The notes under the pieces: model-generated
What the model saw: only the letters and a program-made list of their open reading frames with translations
Told to the model about the DNA's origin: nothing
The model's database searches: none
Part shown: piece after piece, positions 1 through 9,900 of the stretch
Position numbering within the stretch: the first letter of the stretch is position 1
How the letters are laid out: every line of letters begins with the position of its first letter
Made by a program: the position numbers and the translations under genes
Origin: Labilibacter marinus
GTDB taxonomy: Bacteria > Bacteroidota > Bacteroidia > Bacteroidales > Marinilabiliaceae
Length of the DNA stretch: 45,281 bases
Direction of reading: 5' to 3'
Assembly (NCBI RefSeq): GCF_001659685.2
Contig: NZ_LXYE02000003.1
Location: forward strand, 1 to 45,281

Positions 1-21
1 CAATATTTATCTAAAATATAT

Positions 22-57
22 TCCCCGATAGGATTTATTCTTATCGGGGATTTTTTT
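22..57 (+). terminator. Rho-independent terminator of an upstream plus-strand gene
   Basis: A perfect 9-bp inverted repeat (tccccgata / tatcgggga) with an 11-base loop is followed directly by seven T. Its gene lies to the left of the window. Confidence 0.8.
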
Positions 58-179
58 GTCGTTGCATGATCTGTATTTTGATAATGACACCTTTGAATAC
101 TATCAAAGCTTATTGCTTGTTCCATAGTTTATTGGCAGCGCCAAAAGGTTTAATACCTCAAGGCTTGCTCCGAGGTGGT

Positions 180-1718
180 TCACTGTAGTTGATAAAACAT
201 TTCTGCTCCAGGACCTAAAGGCAAACCAAAAAACAGCCATACCACAAGTAAGAGTATCCATGCCAATAAAAATACAAATGTATATGGAAGCATAGTGGCT
301 ATAATGGTTCCAATGCCAGACTTTGGATCGTATTTTTGGACAAAGGCTATAATAAGGGCATAGAAGCTCATCATGGGTGAGATGACGTTGGTAACACTAT
401 CTCCAATTCTGTATACTACCTGAGATAATTCAGGAGAGTATCCCATAATCATAAACATAGGAATAAAAATAGGTGCCAGTATGGCCCATTTGGCAGATGC
501 ACTTCCCATCAGCATATTAATAGCGGCAGAGAGTAGTATAAATAAAATCATTAATGGAATTAAGCCAATATCAGCAGCCATTAACAAGCTAGCTCCTTTT
601 ACGGCGAGTATAATTCCAAGATTACTCCATTTAAAGTAGGCCACAAATTGAGCGGCAAAAAACACCAATACTAAATAAGAAGCCAGTGTTTTCATCGATT
701 TAGCCATGCCATTCATTACGTCGGCATCGTTTCTGAAAGTTTTAGTAACAAAGCCGTAACACAAACCCATAGAACCAGCCACAATCAACAACATAGCTAC
801 TACGCCTTTTATAAGGGGTGAGTTTAATAAACCTCCGCCTTCGCCGCGTAAAAATCCATTGCTAGGTATAATTCCGAACAAGATAATTGCAATGACTGCT
901 AATAATACCAAGCCAGAATACAATAAACCCTTTTTCTCTAGTTTATTTAAGGGGTTAAAAGCTTCCTGTTCAGTCTCTGAGGTGCTGGTGTATTTTCCTA
1001 GCCTAGGTTCAACTAGCTTTTCTGTAACAAAGGTGCCTGCAAAAGCTATAATAAATGTTGAAGCCACCATAAAGTAATAGTTGGCAGTTGGGTTTACTAC
1101 ATAGCTAGGGTCAAGAATATGAGCTGCTTCCTGCGATAATCCTGCCAGTAAAGGGTCTACTGTTCCAAGGACTAGGTTAGCGCTGAATCCTCCTGAAACT
1201 CCTGCAAAAGCAGCGGCCATTCCTGCAATGGGATGACGATTTACGGCTGCAAAAATTACTCCCGCTAAAGGTATCAATAACACATACCCCACATCAGAAG
1301 CTAGGTTGGAAAGAATCCCAGAAAAAACGATAATAAATGTAAGGAGGCGTTTATGTGTATTTAAAACTAGTAAACGAATAATGGCACTAATCAAGCCGCT
1401 CTGTTCCGCAATGCCAATGCCTAGCATAGCCACTAGGACTATTCCTAATGGAGCAAAACCGGTATAATTGTCAACCATTTCAAGTATGATACGATGAATA
1501 CCATCGTGAGAAAGTAGGTTGATGGGTTTAACTATCTCTTGCGTTCCTGGATGAATAACTTCCCATTGCAGATAACTTCCCAATGCAGATATCAATAATG
1601 TAGATAATGCGAATAGTGCAAATAAAGTGGCGGGATGAGGTAGTGCATTCCCAGCTCTTTCAGTCCAATTTAATATGATGTCTAAAAAACTCCTTTTACT
1701 AGTCTTGGTTTTGTGCAT
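180..1718 (-). CDS. AbgT-family transporter
   Basis: Polytopic inner-membrane protein of about 512 residues, the usual AbgT length. The family includes E. coli AbgT (p-aminobenzoyl-glutamate uptake) and MtrF (antimetabolite efflux). The N-terminus has the family pattern of a short basic cytoplasmic stretch and a WTERAGNALPHPATLFAL segment entering the first membrane helix. Many hydrophobic helices follow, with small-residue-rich segments (GMAAAFAGVSGGFSANLVLG, AAINMLMGSASAKWAILAPI) matching the conserved re-entrant regions of the family. I start it at the ATG at 1718; the frame is open to a TTG at 1724 but an ATG two codons in is more likely. It stands alone, and a weak hairpin (155-176) lies just beyond its stop. 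The substrate cannot be read from the sequence; folate-breakdown products or dipeptides are the family expectation. Confidence 0.9.
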   Translation of the reverse strand: MHKTKTSKRSFLDIILNWTERAGNALPHPATLFALFALSTLLISALGSYLQWEVIHPGTQEIVKPINLLSHDGIHRIILEMVDNYTGFAPLGIVLVAMLGIGIAEQSGLISAIIRLLVLNTHKRLLTFIIVFSGILSNLASDVGYVLLIPLAGVIFAAVNRHPIAGMAAAFAGVSGGFSANLVLGTVDPLLAGLSQEAAHILDPSYVVNPTANYYFMVASTFIIAFAGTFVTEKLVEPRLGKYTSTSETEQEAFNPLNKLEKKGLLYSGLVLLAVIAIILFGIIPSNGFLRGEGGGLLNSPLIKGVVAMLLIVAGSMGLCYGFVTKTFRNDADVMNGMAKSMKTLASYLVLVFFAAQFVAYFKWSNLGIILAVKGASLLMAADIGLIPLMILFILLSAAINMLMGSASAKWAILAPIFIPMFMIMGYSPELSQVVYRIGDSVTNVISPMMSFYALIIAFVQKYDPKSGIGTIIATMLPYTFVFLLAWILLLVVWLFFGLPLGPGAEMFYQLQ

Positions 1719-1850
1719 AGTCAATTCTTATTTATCCTTATAAATATAAGCTTTATTTAAGAAGTCTATCTACTACAAAATGTTTACCAAACTATACGCC
1801 TATGTTTTTATTTAATATCTATAACTCAAACATCTTTTATTGACAAAGCT

Positions 1851-1985
1851 ACTGCCGAATGCCAACTGCCGAATTTCAACTGATTACTGAATGCTGTCTA
1901 TTATTGACTGCCCACTGAGAATTGCTAACTACCTGCTATTTACTTCGACTGCCTACTGAATACTGCCCACTGCTATCTAAATACT
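1851..1985. repeat. Degenerate heptad repeat, consensus ACTGNNN
   Basis: The 295-bp gap between the AbgT gene and queA holds about 19 consecutive 7-base units: actgccg, aatgcca, actgccg, aatttca, actgatt, actgaat and so on, ending actgcct, actgaat, actgccc, actgcta. Ten units begin exactly with ACTG and most others differ by one base. One unit at 1942 is 6 bases long, shifting the phase once. There is no open frame or promoter inside it. It lies downstream of queA's stop on the minus strand. Related sequence occurs at 34933-34974 and 42240-42281. Confidence 0.85.
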
Positions 1986-2013
1986 ATTTTAAACTATCCT
2001 CTGAACTTCGCAA

Positions 2014-3219
2014 CTACCCTTTATATAACAGCGAACTATCACCATAGCTCAGGAATCTAAAATCGTTATCTAAGGCGTAATTGTATATCTCCTTCCATGA
2101 ATCACCTTTTGTAAATGCCGATATTAGCAATAATAAGGTGCTGTTAGGTTGATGGAAATTTGTAATCAGTCTATCTATCACTCTGAATTCGTAACCAGGT
2201 GCAATCAATATTCCAGTGTGACTTTCTAAAATACTTAATTCGTTCTGTTGCAAATAGTCAATTAACTTGTTGATGGCCTCCTCTAATGTGTAATGTTGTG
2301 GAAGTTGGTAGGCATCCCATTGGTTAATGAAAAGTTCTGAATCGCCATTTAATAACTTAACGCCTAGCCAGTATAGGCTTTCTAACGTTCTAACGGTGGT
2401 GGTTCCAGTACTGGTGATATTACCTTTGTATTTCAGTAATAATTTTAAGGTGTTGATATCCACAAAAAAGTGCTCAATGTGCATTTCATGGTCGCCAATA
2501 GCTTCCGACTTTACAGGTTTAAAAGTGCCAGCGCCCACGTGCAGTGTTACATGAGCTGTTTCTATGTTGTTGTCATTGATTTCTTTCAGAATCTCATCTG
2601 TAAAATGAAGTCCAGCCGTAGGAGCGGCAACCGATCCTTTATGATTGGAATAAACGGTTTGGTAACGTTTGGTATCTAACTCTTCGGACTTTCTTTTAAG
2701 GTATGGAGGAATGGGAGTATTGCCAATAGCATCCAATAGTTCGCCAAAGCTAACAGAGCCATTATTCCAGCTAAACTCTATAAGCTGGGCATCCTCCTGA
2801 GTTTCTTTTCTGATGATGCTAATTTCAATAGCCTCATTATTTATAACAACCTCTTTGCTTAGGCTGCCATCCTTCCACTTTTTAGAGTTGCCCACAATGC
2901 ATTTCCAAACGGCACGCTCTTTTACTTGAAAAGCCATCGATATGTCGGCGGGTTCTATGGGCTCCAGACAAAATATTTCAACTTTAGCACCAGTCGCCTT
3001 CTGAAACATTAATCGAGCCTGAATGACCTTGGTGTTATTAAATAATAGTAGGCTATTGGCTGGTAAAATAGATGCAATATGGCAGAATTTATCTTCCTTA
3101 ATTTTACCATCATAAACTAAAAGCTTTGAATCGGATCGATTCTCAAGTGGGTATTTTGCGATGCGTTCATCGGGTAGCTCGTAGGTGTAGTCCTCTATTT
3201 TAATATCCTTGGTATTCAT
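2014..3219 (-). CDS. queA: S-adenosylmethionine:tRNA ribosyltransferase-isomerase QueA
   Basis: Transfers and isomerises the ribosyl group of S-adenosylmethionine onto 7-aminomethyl-7-deazaguanine at tRNA position 34, forming epoxyqueuosine in queuosine synthesis. The 401-residue product carries family signatures: the N-terminal DYTYELPDERIAKYP, APTAGLHFTDEIL, HVTLHVGAGTFKPV and a C-terminal FHQPNSTLLLLISAF. It is somewhat longer than the E. coli enzyme (about 356), as in other Bacteroidota. I chose the ATG at 3219 (MNTKDIKIEDY) rather than an in-frame TTG at 3243, because a TAnnTTTG -7 element occupies 3241-3248 and transcription would begin downstream of that TTG. It appears monocistronic; no other queuosine gene is in the window. 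Confidence 0.96.
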   Translation of the reverse strand: MNTKDIKIEDYTYELPDERIAKYPLENRSDSKLLVYDGKIKEDKFCHIASILPANSLLLFNNTKVIQARLMFQKATGAKVEIFCLEPIEPADISMAFQVKERAVWKCIVGNSKKWKDGSLSKEVVINNEAIEISIIRKETQEDAQLIEFSWNNGSVSFGELLDAIGNTPIPPYLKRKSEELDTKRYQTVYSNHKGSVAAPTAGLHFTDEILKEINDNNIETAHVTLHVGAGTFKPVKSEAIGDHEMHIEHFFVDINTLKLLLKYKGNITSTGTTTVRTLESLYWLGVKLLNGDSELFINQWDAYQLPQHYTLEEAINKLIDYLQQNELSILESHTGILIAPGYEFRVIDRLITNFHQPNSTLLLLISAFTKGDSWKEIYNYALDNDFRFLSYGDSSLLYKG

Positions 3220-3240
3220 TCCTCTATTTTTAAACGAGCA

Positions 3241-3248
3241 CAAAAATA
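3241..3248 (-). promoter_or_regulatory. Bacteroidota -7 promoter element of queA
   Basis: On the minus strand this reads TATTTTTG, a perfect TAnnTTTG. It lies about 22 bases before the queA ATG, predicting a leader of roughly 15 bases. I see no clear -33 TTG at the right distance. Confidence 0.6.
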
Positions 3249-3420
3249 ATCAACAATTATTAATGTGCTGTAGTATTCCTCCATTATAAATTAAAATTCC
3301 TGTTTGATATTAATAATGATATTATTATATTTAATAAGCTAAAATTATCTGGTTTTGCAGTATGCTTGTTAATGTATTTAATATCAGACTGTATATTGTG
3401 TAATTATTAAAAATAATAAC

Positions 3421-4080
3421 ATGAAATCTCAAGTGAATTTAACCGAAGAGGCTACTATGGAAAAATACAGAAACGCCTTAGGTAATGTGATTAGTATCTC
3501 AGAAATTGCTGAAGCGATGGAAGAACTGGGGTACGATGAACTAAAAATTGCTGAAGGAAAAAAGATTTTTAATTTGGCAGAGCTGTCATTAATGGATGCT
3601 CAAAAAGAAAGGAAGGAATCGAGTAGAGCTCAGAAGGTGTTTTCGCAAAAGTTTAAGGAGTTATTAAAAGTATATAAGTTGGATAGAAAGAAGGCAAAAG
3701 CCGAATTTATGCGAGAGGCATCGCTGCTGGAGTTTTTAGGCATTAATCATGTGGTGCCCTTAAAGTACGTGCAAGTGATGAGTGAAATAAAGATGTATTA
3801 CAGTCAGTTGTCGGACAATGCTGATGTTTTGGAGCGCTTAGCTAAAATGAAAATAGATGCAGAGAGAGTGAACCTGGCTATGGGTTTAATTGAAGAAGTG
3901 GAGGTGAATAAGCTTAATTGTATGAAAGGAAAAGGAGAGTCGCAGGATGCTACTCAGTTAAAAAATAATGCCTTAGATGAAATAGATGATTGGATGAGTG
4001 AATTTTATGCAGTGGCAGCTATTGCGCTGGAGGATAGACCTCAGTTATTAGAGGCCTTAGGGAAAGTAGTGAAATCGTAA
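3421..4080 (+). CDS. Unknown all-helical protein, paralogue A
   Basis: I do not recognise this 219-residue family. It has no signal peptide or membrane segment and is rich in K, E, A and L, with long predicted helices and probable coiled coil (about 60-110 and 135-175). It is clearly related to the protein at 5773-6429: both have a GYD-x3-KxAEGKK motif near residue 38 and a similar tail (DDWMSEFYAVAAIALEDRP here, QHWLSSYIKVARIAMDENP there), with nearly equal length. A strong terminator follows, so it is its own unit. The upstream 180 bases are very AT-rich; TATATTGTGTAA at 3392-3403 resembles a leader sequence of the paralogue. It may bind a partner protein or nucleic acid, but nothing in the sequence proves this. 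Confidence 0.8.
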   Translation: MKSQVNLTEEATMEKYRNALGNVISISEIAEAMEELGYDELKIAEGKKIFNLAELSLMDAQKERKESSRAQKVFSQKFKELLKVYKLDRKKAKAEFMREASLLEFLGINHVVPLKYVQVMSEIKMYYSQLSDNADVLERLAKMKIDAERVNLAMGLIEEVEVNKLNCMKGKGESQDATQLKNNALDEIDDWMSEFYAVAAIALEDRPQLLEALGKVVKS

Positions 4081-4100
4081 GTTTGGTTAATAGTGATGAG

Positions 4101-4141
4101 CGCCCTCTGTTATCCTTTGTGGAGTAGAGGGCGTTTTTTTT
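4101..4141 (+). terminator. Rho-independent terminator after paralogue A
   Basis: Perfect 8-bp stem cgccctct / agagggcg with a 17-base loop, followed by eight T. Confidence 0.85.
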
Positions 4142-4335
4142 GGTCATCTATCTTCGTTAGTAAAAGTAAGTGGTGCAAAAATTATAATCATCCAGTTTAT
4201 CGTATCAATAGTCAATTTAAAGCCATTCTTGGTGCAGTAAATTGTATATTCGCAATCCTTTGCTAATTTTAATACCCTAGTGGATGAATTAGCATTCGCA
4301 AAAGATAAAAAACAACAACTTAATACACCTCAAAA

Positions 4336-5340
4336 ATGAAAATCTCAGTTGGAGACAAAGTGCGCTTTCTTAATGATGTTGGAGGCGGCGTAGTCAGTAG
4401 AACCGAAAGTGACAAGCTTCTGTTTGTTTTAGATGAAGATGGTTTTGAAATACCTGCAGTGCCAAGCGATGTGGTTCTTGTCGAGAAAAAAGCGGATAGC
4501 TCTAATCAGGGTTCCTCGAGCAGTGTTTCGGTAGAGTCGGATTCATCCTACGAGTTTGAGGAAAGTGATGATGAGGGAGAGCCGAAGTTAATGTTGGCCT
4601 ATGTAAGGGATATGGAATTGACGGGGAATGTAAAGCTATTTTTAATTAATGATTCCAACTTTTTTGCCTTTTATACCATCGGTAGGCTCAATAAAACGGA
4701 GGTTACTAATGCCTACCAGGGTCTTATTGAACCTAATACCAAAATCAATTTAGATAATGTAGCTATTAACTATATAGATGGCGTGGAGTACGAATGCCAG
4801 ATAATGCTCTTTCGTAAAAGTGTGGCTTATACATCTTATCCGCCTATTGTTGAAAAGGTGAAGCAATCGGGCGTAAAACTCCTTAAGGGCAGTAGTTATA
4901 TCTGTAACGATTATTTGCAAGATAAAGCCATAGTGGTTTCTTTAATAAAGGGAAGTTTTGAGCAAAAGCTGGAGGAGCTATCGGCAAAGGATATAAAAAA
5001 GGTAATTAGAGAAAAGGAAAGTGTACCTGTCAAGAAAAAGCAAGTTAGAAAGGAAAATAATGGCATTTTAGAAGTGGATTTGCATATTCATGAATTGCTA
5101 GATGATACCCGAGGGCTTTCTAATAAAGATATGTTAGAATATCAGATGGCTAAATTTTATGAGGTGATGAATGAGAATAAGAATAACAAAAATAAAAAGA
5201 TTGTTTTTATTCATGGCAAAGGAAATGGTGTGCTGAAATCTGAAATTTTAAAGAGTTTAAGCAAAAAATACACCTGGCATTCGTATCAAGATGCTTCTTT
5301 TAAGGAGTATGGATACGGAGCCACGATGGTTACTATCTAG
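4336..5340 (+). CDS. DUF2027 and Smr domain protein
   Basis: Soluble 334-residue protein. Residues 1-52 form a small beta-rich module (VGDKVRFLNDVGGGVVSR) like the start of DUF2027 proteins. An acidic Ser/Asp/Glu linker follows (about 53-85), then a beta-rich middle region (about 86-200), a basic lysine-rich linker (about 215-240), and a C-terminal Smr domain (about 243-334) with the expected DLHIHEL and HGKGNGVLK motifs. Smr domains are found in MutS2 and other nucleic-acid proteins and often have nicking or RNA-cleaving activity. The DUF2027-Smr arrangement is characteristic of Bacteroidota; its role is not established, and ribosome- or DNA-directed nuclease function is only inference. It lies between two paralogous unknown genes, with terminators on either side, so it is probably transcribed alone. 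Confidence 0.92.
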   Translation: MKISVGDKVRFLNDVGGGVVSRTESDKLLFVLDEDGFEIPAVPSDVVLVEKKADSSNQGSSSSVSVESDSSYEFEESDDEGEPKLMLAYVRDMELTGNVKLFLINDSNFFAFYTIGRLNKTEVTNAYQGLIEPNTKINLDNVAINYIDGVEYECQIMLFRKSVAYTSYPPIVEKVKQSGVKLLKGSSYICNDYLQDKAIVVSLIKGSFEQKLEELSAKDIKKVIREKESVPVKKKQVRKENNGILEVDLHIHELLDDTRGLSNKDMLEYQMAKFYEVMNENKNNKNKKIVFIHGKGNGVLKSEILKSLSKKYTWHSYQDASFKEYGYGATMVTI

Positions 5341-5393
5341 TAATATAAAAATACATAGATTGTTAGCGTAAATAGCTAGCATATTATAGCCTA

Positions 5394-5424
5394 AAGGCCT
5401 GTCTCATCGAGATAGGCCTTTTTT
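5394..5424 (+). terminator. Rho-independent terminator after DUF2027-Smr gene
   Basis: An 11-bp stem (aaggcctgtct / agataggcctt, one G-T wobble) with a 5-base loop and a T-run. Confidence 0.85.
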
Positions 5425-5772
5425 ATTGGTCAATATATGCTTTCTTAAATAAAAATGTAAGCTACTGATTTTATAAATAGTAAGTCAATAAATTGTAAAC
5501 TTGAATCGGTATGAGTATATATTCTATCTAATTTTGAAATGTAGCATTATTATTGAATAAACCATTATACTTATTATATAATGAGCTTTGCTAAGGTTAA
5601 TTTAATTAATCCTAAATAATAATGATATAATACAAATCAAAATACGATTACTCCAATAGAAAATAAGATGTTAATAATTTGTTTATAAAATTTAAATATT
5701 CTTTATTTGTTATTGAATTTGATATAATAGCTATAATTGTATAGGAATTATACAGTGTAAATTAAATTATAT
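5425..5772. other. AT-rich gene-free stretch with a small palindrome
   Basis: No convincing gene. It is very AT-rich. TGTATA-GGAAT-TATACA at 5738-5754 is a perfect 6-bp inverted repeat 18 bases before the paralogue B start and could be an operator, though such repeats are common by chance in this composition. CATTATA/TATAATG at about 5561-5581 is a similar case. TATACAGTGTAA at 5749-5760 resembles TATATTGTGTAA before paralogue A. Confidence 0.35.
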
Positions 5773-6429
5773 ATGCATTATACTAAACATACGAAAGTAG
5801 ATTACCTTTATAAATTAAGGGATATAACTTCAATGAGTATCAATGTTGAGGATATTCGTAATGTTGTAAAAGGTTATGGGTACGATAGTGTAAAGCTGGC
5901 CGAAGGAAAGAAGATGGCGGAGGAGTTAGAAAGGCTAAATGATGAGGTGAATAAAAAGAATGGCTTAAAAAAGACCATGTTTGCCCAAAAGAAAACGCTC
6001 CAGACCGAAATTCATAAAAAATATATGAAGTTTCTTAAGCTTTCGCGCATTGCTTTTATAGATGATGTAGAGGCTCAGGAGTCATTGTTGTTGATGGGGG
6101 CCAGGGCACGTACCTACGAAAAATGGCTGGCGCAAGTAGTGGTATTTGTAAATAACGTATTAGCTAATGCAGAATATGTAAAAGCATTAAAGGGATACGG
6201 AGTTACTAAAGCTGAAGTGAAACTTGTGCAGCAAAAGGTGGATGAATTAAATAGTTTGTCTTCGGAGTGTATTAAAATTACAGGGGTAGTTCGTATGCTT
6301 AATCATAAAATTAAAAAAGAGACTGTGGTGATGCAGCATTGGTTAAGTAGTTATATAAAAGTAGCCCGAATTGCCATGGATGAAAACCCCAAAGTGGGCA
6401 AGTTAATAAAGCAGGCAATTGGTGCGTAA
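5773..6429 (+). CDS. Unknown all-helical protein, paralogue B
   Basis: 218-residue soluble protein of unknown function, homologous over its whole length to the product of 3421-4080 (shared GYD-x3-KLAEGKK near residue 36 and a common C-terminal W-x-S-x4-A-x-IA-x5-P pattern). Identity is moderate and scattered, so the duplication is old. Residues about 45-75 are lysine-rich coiled coil. There are no cysteines in the N-terminal half, no signal peptide and no membrane helix. The ATG at 5773 keeps the part that aligns with paralogue A; an internal ATG at 5833 is the alternative. No clear terminator follows. Confidence 0.78.
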   Translation: MHYTKHTKVDYLYKLRDITSMSINVEDIRNVVKGYGYDSVKLAEGKKMAEELERLNDEVNKKNGLKKTMFAQKKTLQTEIHKKYMKFLKLSRIAFIDDVEAQESLLLMGARARTYEKWLAQVVVFVNNVLANAEYVKALKGYGVTKAEVKLVQQKVDELNSLSSECIKITGVVRMLNHKIKKETVVMQHWLSSYIKVARIAMDENPKVGKLIKQAIGA

Positions 6430-6900
6430 AGAAATGAAGTGTTTTGTGGTTTCATTCTGATAAATAAAAATTAGTTTGAGATATAGGCTTTGAGGTCGCA
6501 AGGTGAGTTAGTGGAGGGCGTTTGGTAGTTGGAGAGAAGAATGCGGTGTTTGACAAAAAAGTAAGTTTGATATAATAATTGATTGAAACTAAAGATCCTT
6601 TTGTCCGTACAAAATGGGAGTATCAATGTGTGATGTTGAAAATACGCGTTGGTGGTGGCTGTAAGAGGCTAGGGATCAAATTAAAGCGGTGTTGTATGCT
6701 GCTTTTGTGTGTAAAGTGCTTTGTTGGTTGTGTAACAGGGCTTATGTGAAATGATAATTTTATAAGATGATTAAATCGAGAAAGATTAATAAAATCTTGA
6801 ATTTAACGTTGCCAGATTGGGACCTTGGTAGCGCTTTGTCATTTTACAGCATTAGTATAAAAAAAGAAATAAAGAACCAGGAGTCATTATATTCATAGTT
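6430..6900. other. 470-bp G/T-rich untranslated region before the giant surface gene
   Basis: No supported gene. From about 6480 to 6750 the plus strand is unusually rich in G and T and poor in C, unlike the AT-rich gaps elsewhere. It contains an imperfect palindrome around TTTTGT-CCGT-ACAAAA (6599-6614) with partial flanking complementarity. It could be a long 5' leader for the 6901 operon or decayed sequence; I cannot decide which. Confidence 0.4.
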
Positions 6901-9900
6901 ATGATGAAAAACTTAAACCGATTTATAGGTATCCTAATTATTTGTTCAATTGGCTTTTTGTCAGTTGAAAATAGTTTGTTGGCACAAGGGTATAAGAAGC
7001 CAGGGAAAGATGCCAATAAGGTAGAGATTGCTAAATATTACGGATTGCCTAACTTAAAAGGAGGTAGAAATGTAATTCCTAGTTTAGGAAATATTTATTG
7101 TACGCAAGGTGGTACGGCGGATATTTATATTGACCCTGCCAACCTCCAAGGTTCTACAGCTAATATTATTTGGACAATATATACAGGTAATGGACCAACT
7201 TACGAAGAGCATCCAGGTTGGGTTACTTCCATAGGTGCTGCTCCTAATAATGGGGTGCAGTTCGATCCGTCAGTAGTTCCAGAAGCATATCATGGAATTC
7301 CTGTAGTGTTTAGTTATGAGCAATTTGATGGTGTGGGGGTTATAGATGCGGATTATGATTATACTTACGTTCAGAAAAACCCTACAGCTTATAATTTTGG
7401 TAGTGATGCAGTAGTTTGTTCAGGTACTCCAGTTGACTTAACTCTAGATGATTCAGAGGTGGGTATGGAGTATTTTTTGTATAGAAATACTGTTCTTGTT
7501 TCTGGTGTGCCGGTTGCAGGAACAGGTAATAGCTTGGATTTTACTGTAGGTGCGGCTGGTACTTATACGGTTGAGGCCCGAAATGCAGTAGAGAATTCGT
7601 GTACAGCCGTAATGACTGGGAGCGCAGAGGTTACTGTAAATAGTAATCCAATTGTAGATCCAGGTCTTGATCAAACTATTTGTGAAGGTCAAACGGCCAA
7701 TCTATCTGCTACCAGCGATATGGATGGTACGGGTAATATGAGCTATCAATGGACGGATGGTACAAATACACAGGCTGGAGCAACTTGGGATGTTAGTCCT
7801 TCTGTAACTACAACTTATACTGTTACAGGTACAAATACAGTAACAGGTTGTTCTGATGTGGAAAGTGTTGATGTTATTGTAAATACGAACCCTACTATTA
7901 CTGCTGGAAGTAACAGTCCTGTATGTGATGGTAGTGATATAAATTTAACTTCTACTCCATTGGGAGGTTCGGGTACCTACTCTAGTTTTTCATGGACAGG
8001 TCCAAATGGTTTCACCTCAAGTGCGCAAAATGCTGTTATTGTTGGTTCTTCAGCGGTAAATGCTGGAGACTACTTTGTGACAGTAGCAGATAATAATGGT
8101 TGTTTAAGTGATGCTACAGATTTTACAACTGTAGTTATAAGCGACCGTCCAACAGTAAGTGTGGTATATAACTCTCCTGTTTGTGAGGGAACGGATTTAG
8201 TATTAACAGCTACACCTGCGGGTGGGAGTGGAACCTATACGAGTTATGCTTGGACAAAGGATACTGCTCCAATAGCTGGAGAAACGGGAGCTACTTTAAC
8301 AATAGACCCGACGGCTGCAGCAGATGCAGGAACTTATGGCGTTGTTGTAACAGATAATTCAGGTTGTGTGAGTGATGAATCTACTACGGCCGTAATAATA
8401 CATACTTTACCAATTCCTACGGCAAGTAATGATGGTCCTGCATGTGAAGGCGAAACTGTAAATTTATCAGGTGGGCCAAATGGATTAACATATACATGGA
8501 CTGGGCCAGGTAGTTTTTCAAGTGCTATCCAAAACCCAGCTTTAACTAATGTTACATTGGCAGATGCTGGTGTGTATACATTAATGGTTACAGATGGAAA
8601 TACTTGTGAGCAATCTATCACTACTACAGTTGTTGTAAATAGTAATCCTACTATCGTCGCAGCAAGTAATAGTCCTGTTTGTCAAGGAAGCCCATTAAAT
8701 TTAAGTTCAACTCCAGCTGGAGGTTCTGGAATTTACACAGGTTATTCGTGGACTGGCCCTAATGGATTTACTGCCAATACCCAAAATGCGGTTATAGCTA
8801 CTGCAGCTCTTGTGAATTCTGGGGATTACTTCGTTGCTGTAACTGATGATAATGGCTGTTCTACAGATGGAACAGACCTAGTAAACGTTTTAGTTAATAA
8901 CCGTCCTACGGTTAGTGTTGGTTATAATGCACCAGTTTGTGAAGGGAATGATTTGGTATTGACGGCTACTCCAGCAGGTGGTAGTGGAACCTATGCAAGT
9001 TATGCTTGGACAAAGGATTCTGCACCAATAGCTGGAGAAACAGGCGCTACTTTAACAATTGACCCGACAGTAGCAGGAGATGCAGGAACTTATGGTGTTA
9101 TTGTAACAGATAATTCAGGTTGTGTGAGTGATGAGTCTACTGCAGCCGTAATAATACATACTTTACCAATTCCTACAGCGGGTAACGATGGTCCTGCATG
9201 TGAAGGCGAAACTATAAATTTATCAGGTGGCCCTAACGGATTAACATACGCATGGACTGGACCTGATAGTTTTTCAAGTTCTGTTCAAGATCCAGCCTTA
9301 ACTAATATTTCGTTGGCGGATGCGGGTGTATATACATTAAGGGTGACTGATGGTAATACTTGTGAGCAAATCATGACAACAACTGTTGTAGTAAATAGTA
9401 ATCCTACTATAGCTGCGACAAGTAATAGTCCTGTTTGCGAAGGTTTAGCAATTAATTTAAGTTCTACTCCTGCAGGAGGTTCTGGTACATATACAGGTTT
9501 TTCATGGACAGGTCCAAATGGGTTTACAGCCACAACGCAAAATGCCGTAATAGCTGCAGCAGTTCCCGCAAATGCTGGAGATTATTTTGTTACTGTGACG
9601 GACGATAACGGCTGTTCTACAGCTGGTACAGATCTGGTTACGGTATCTGTTAATAGTAAACCAACAGTAAGTTTAGGGTATAATAGTCCAGTTTGTTTAA
9701 ATACTAGCCTAGTATTAACTGCTACAGCGGCAGGAGGAAGTGGTAGTTATGTTAATTATGTATGGACGAAGGATGGTTCAACTATTCTTGGTGAAAACGC
9801 ATCAACACTTACAATTGACCCGGCTTTAGTGGCTGATGCAGGTACGTATGGTGTTATAGTTGAAGGTAATTCAGGTTGTTCTAGTGATGAGGTAACACAG

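Noticed and set aside
859-1077. 72-codon plus-strand open frame
   Set aside because: Antisense to the AbgT-family gene; no family pattern.
1851-1985. CRISPR array
   Set aside because: Units are only 7 bases, degenerate and contiguous; there are no spacers.
5738-5754. TGTATA-N5-TATACA as a defined operator
   Set aside because: Perfect but short, in very AT-rich DNA and with no regulator gene nearby; kept only as a note in the gap description.
6550-6576. TTGACA-N15-TATAAT resembling a sigma-70 promoter
   Set aside because: The spacing is short, and Bacteroidota promoters use a different TTG/TAnnTTTG pattern, so it is probably chance in AT-rich DNA.
6633-6749. 38-codon cysteine-rich open frame in the gap before the giant gene
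   Set aside because: No start context and no homology I can recognise; the cysteines follow from the TGT-rich composition.
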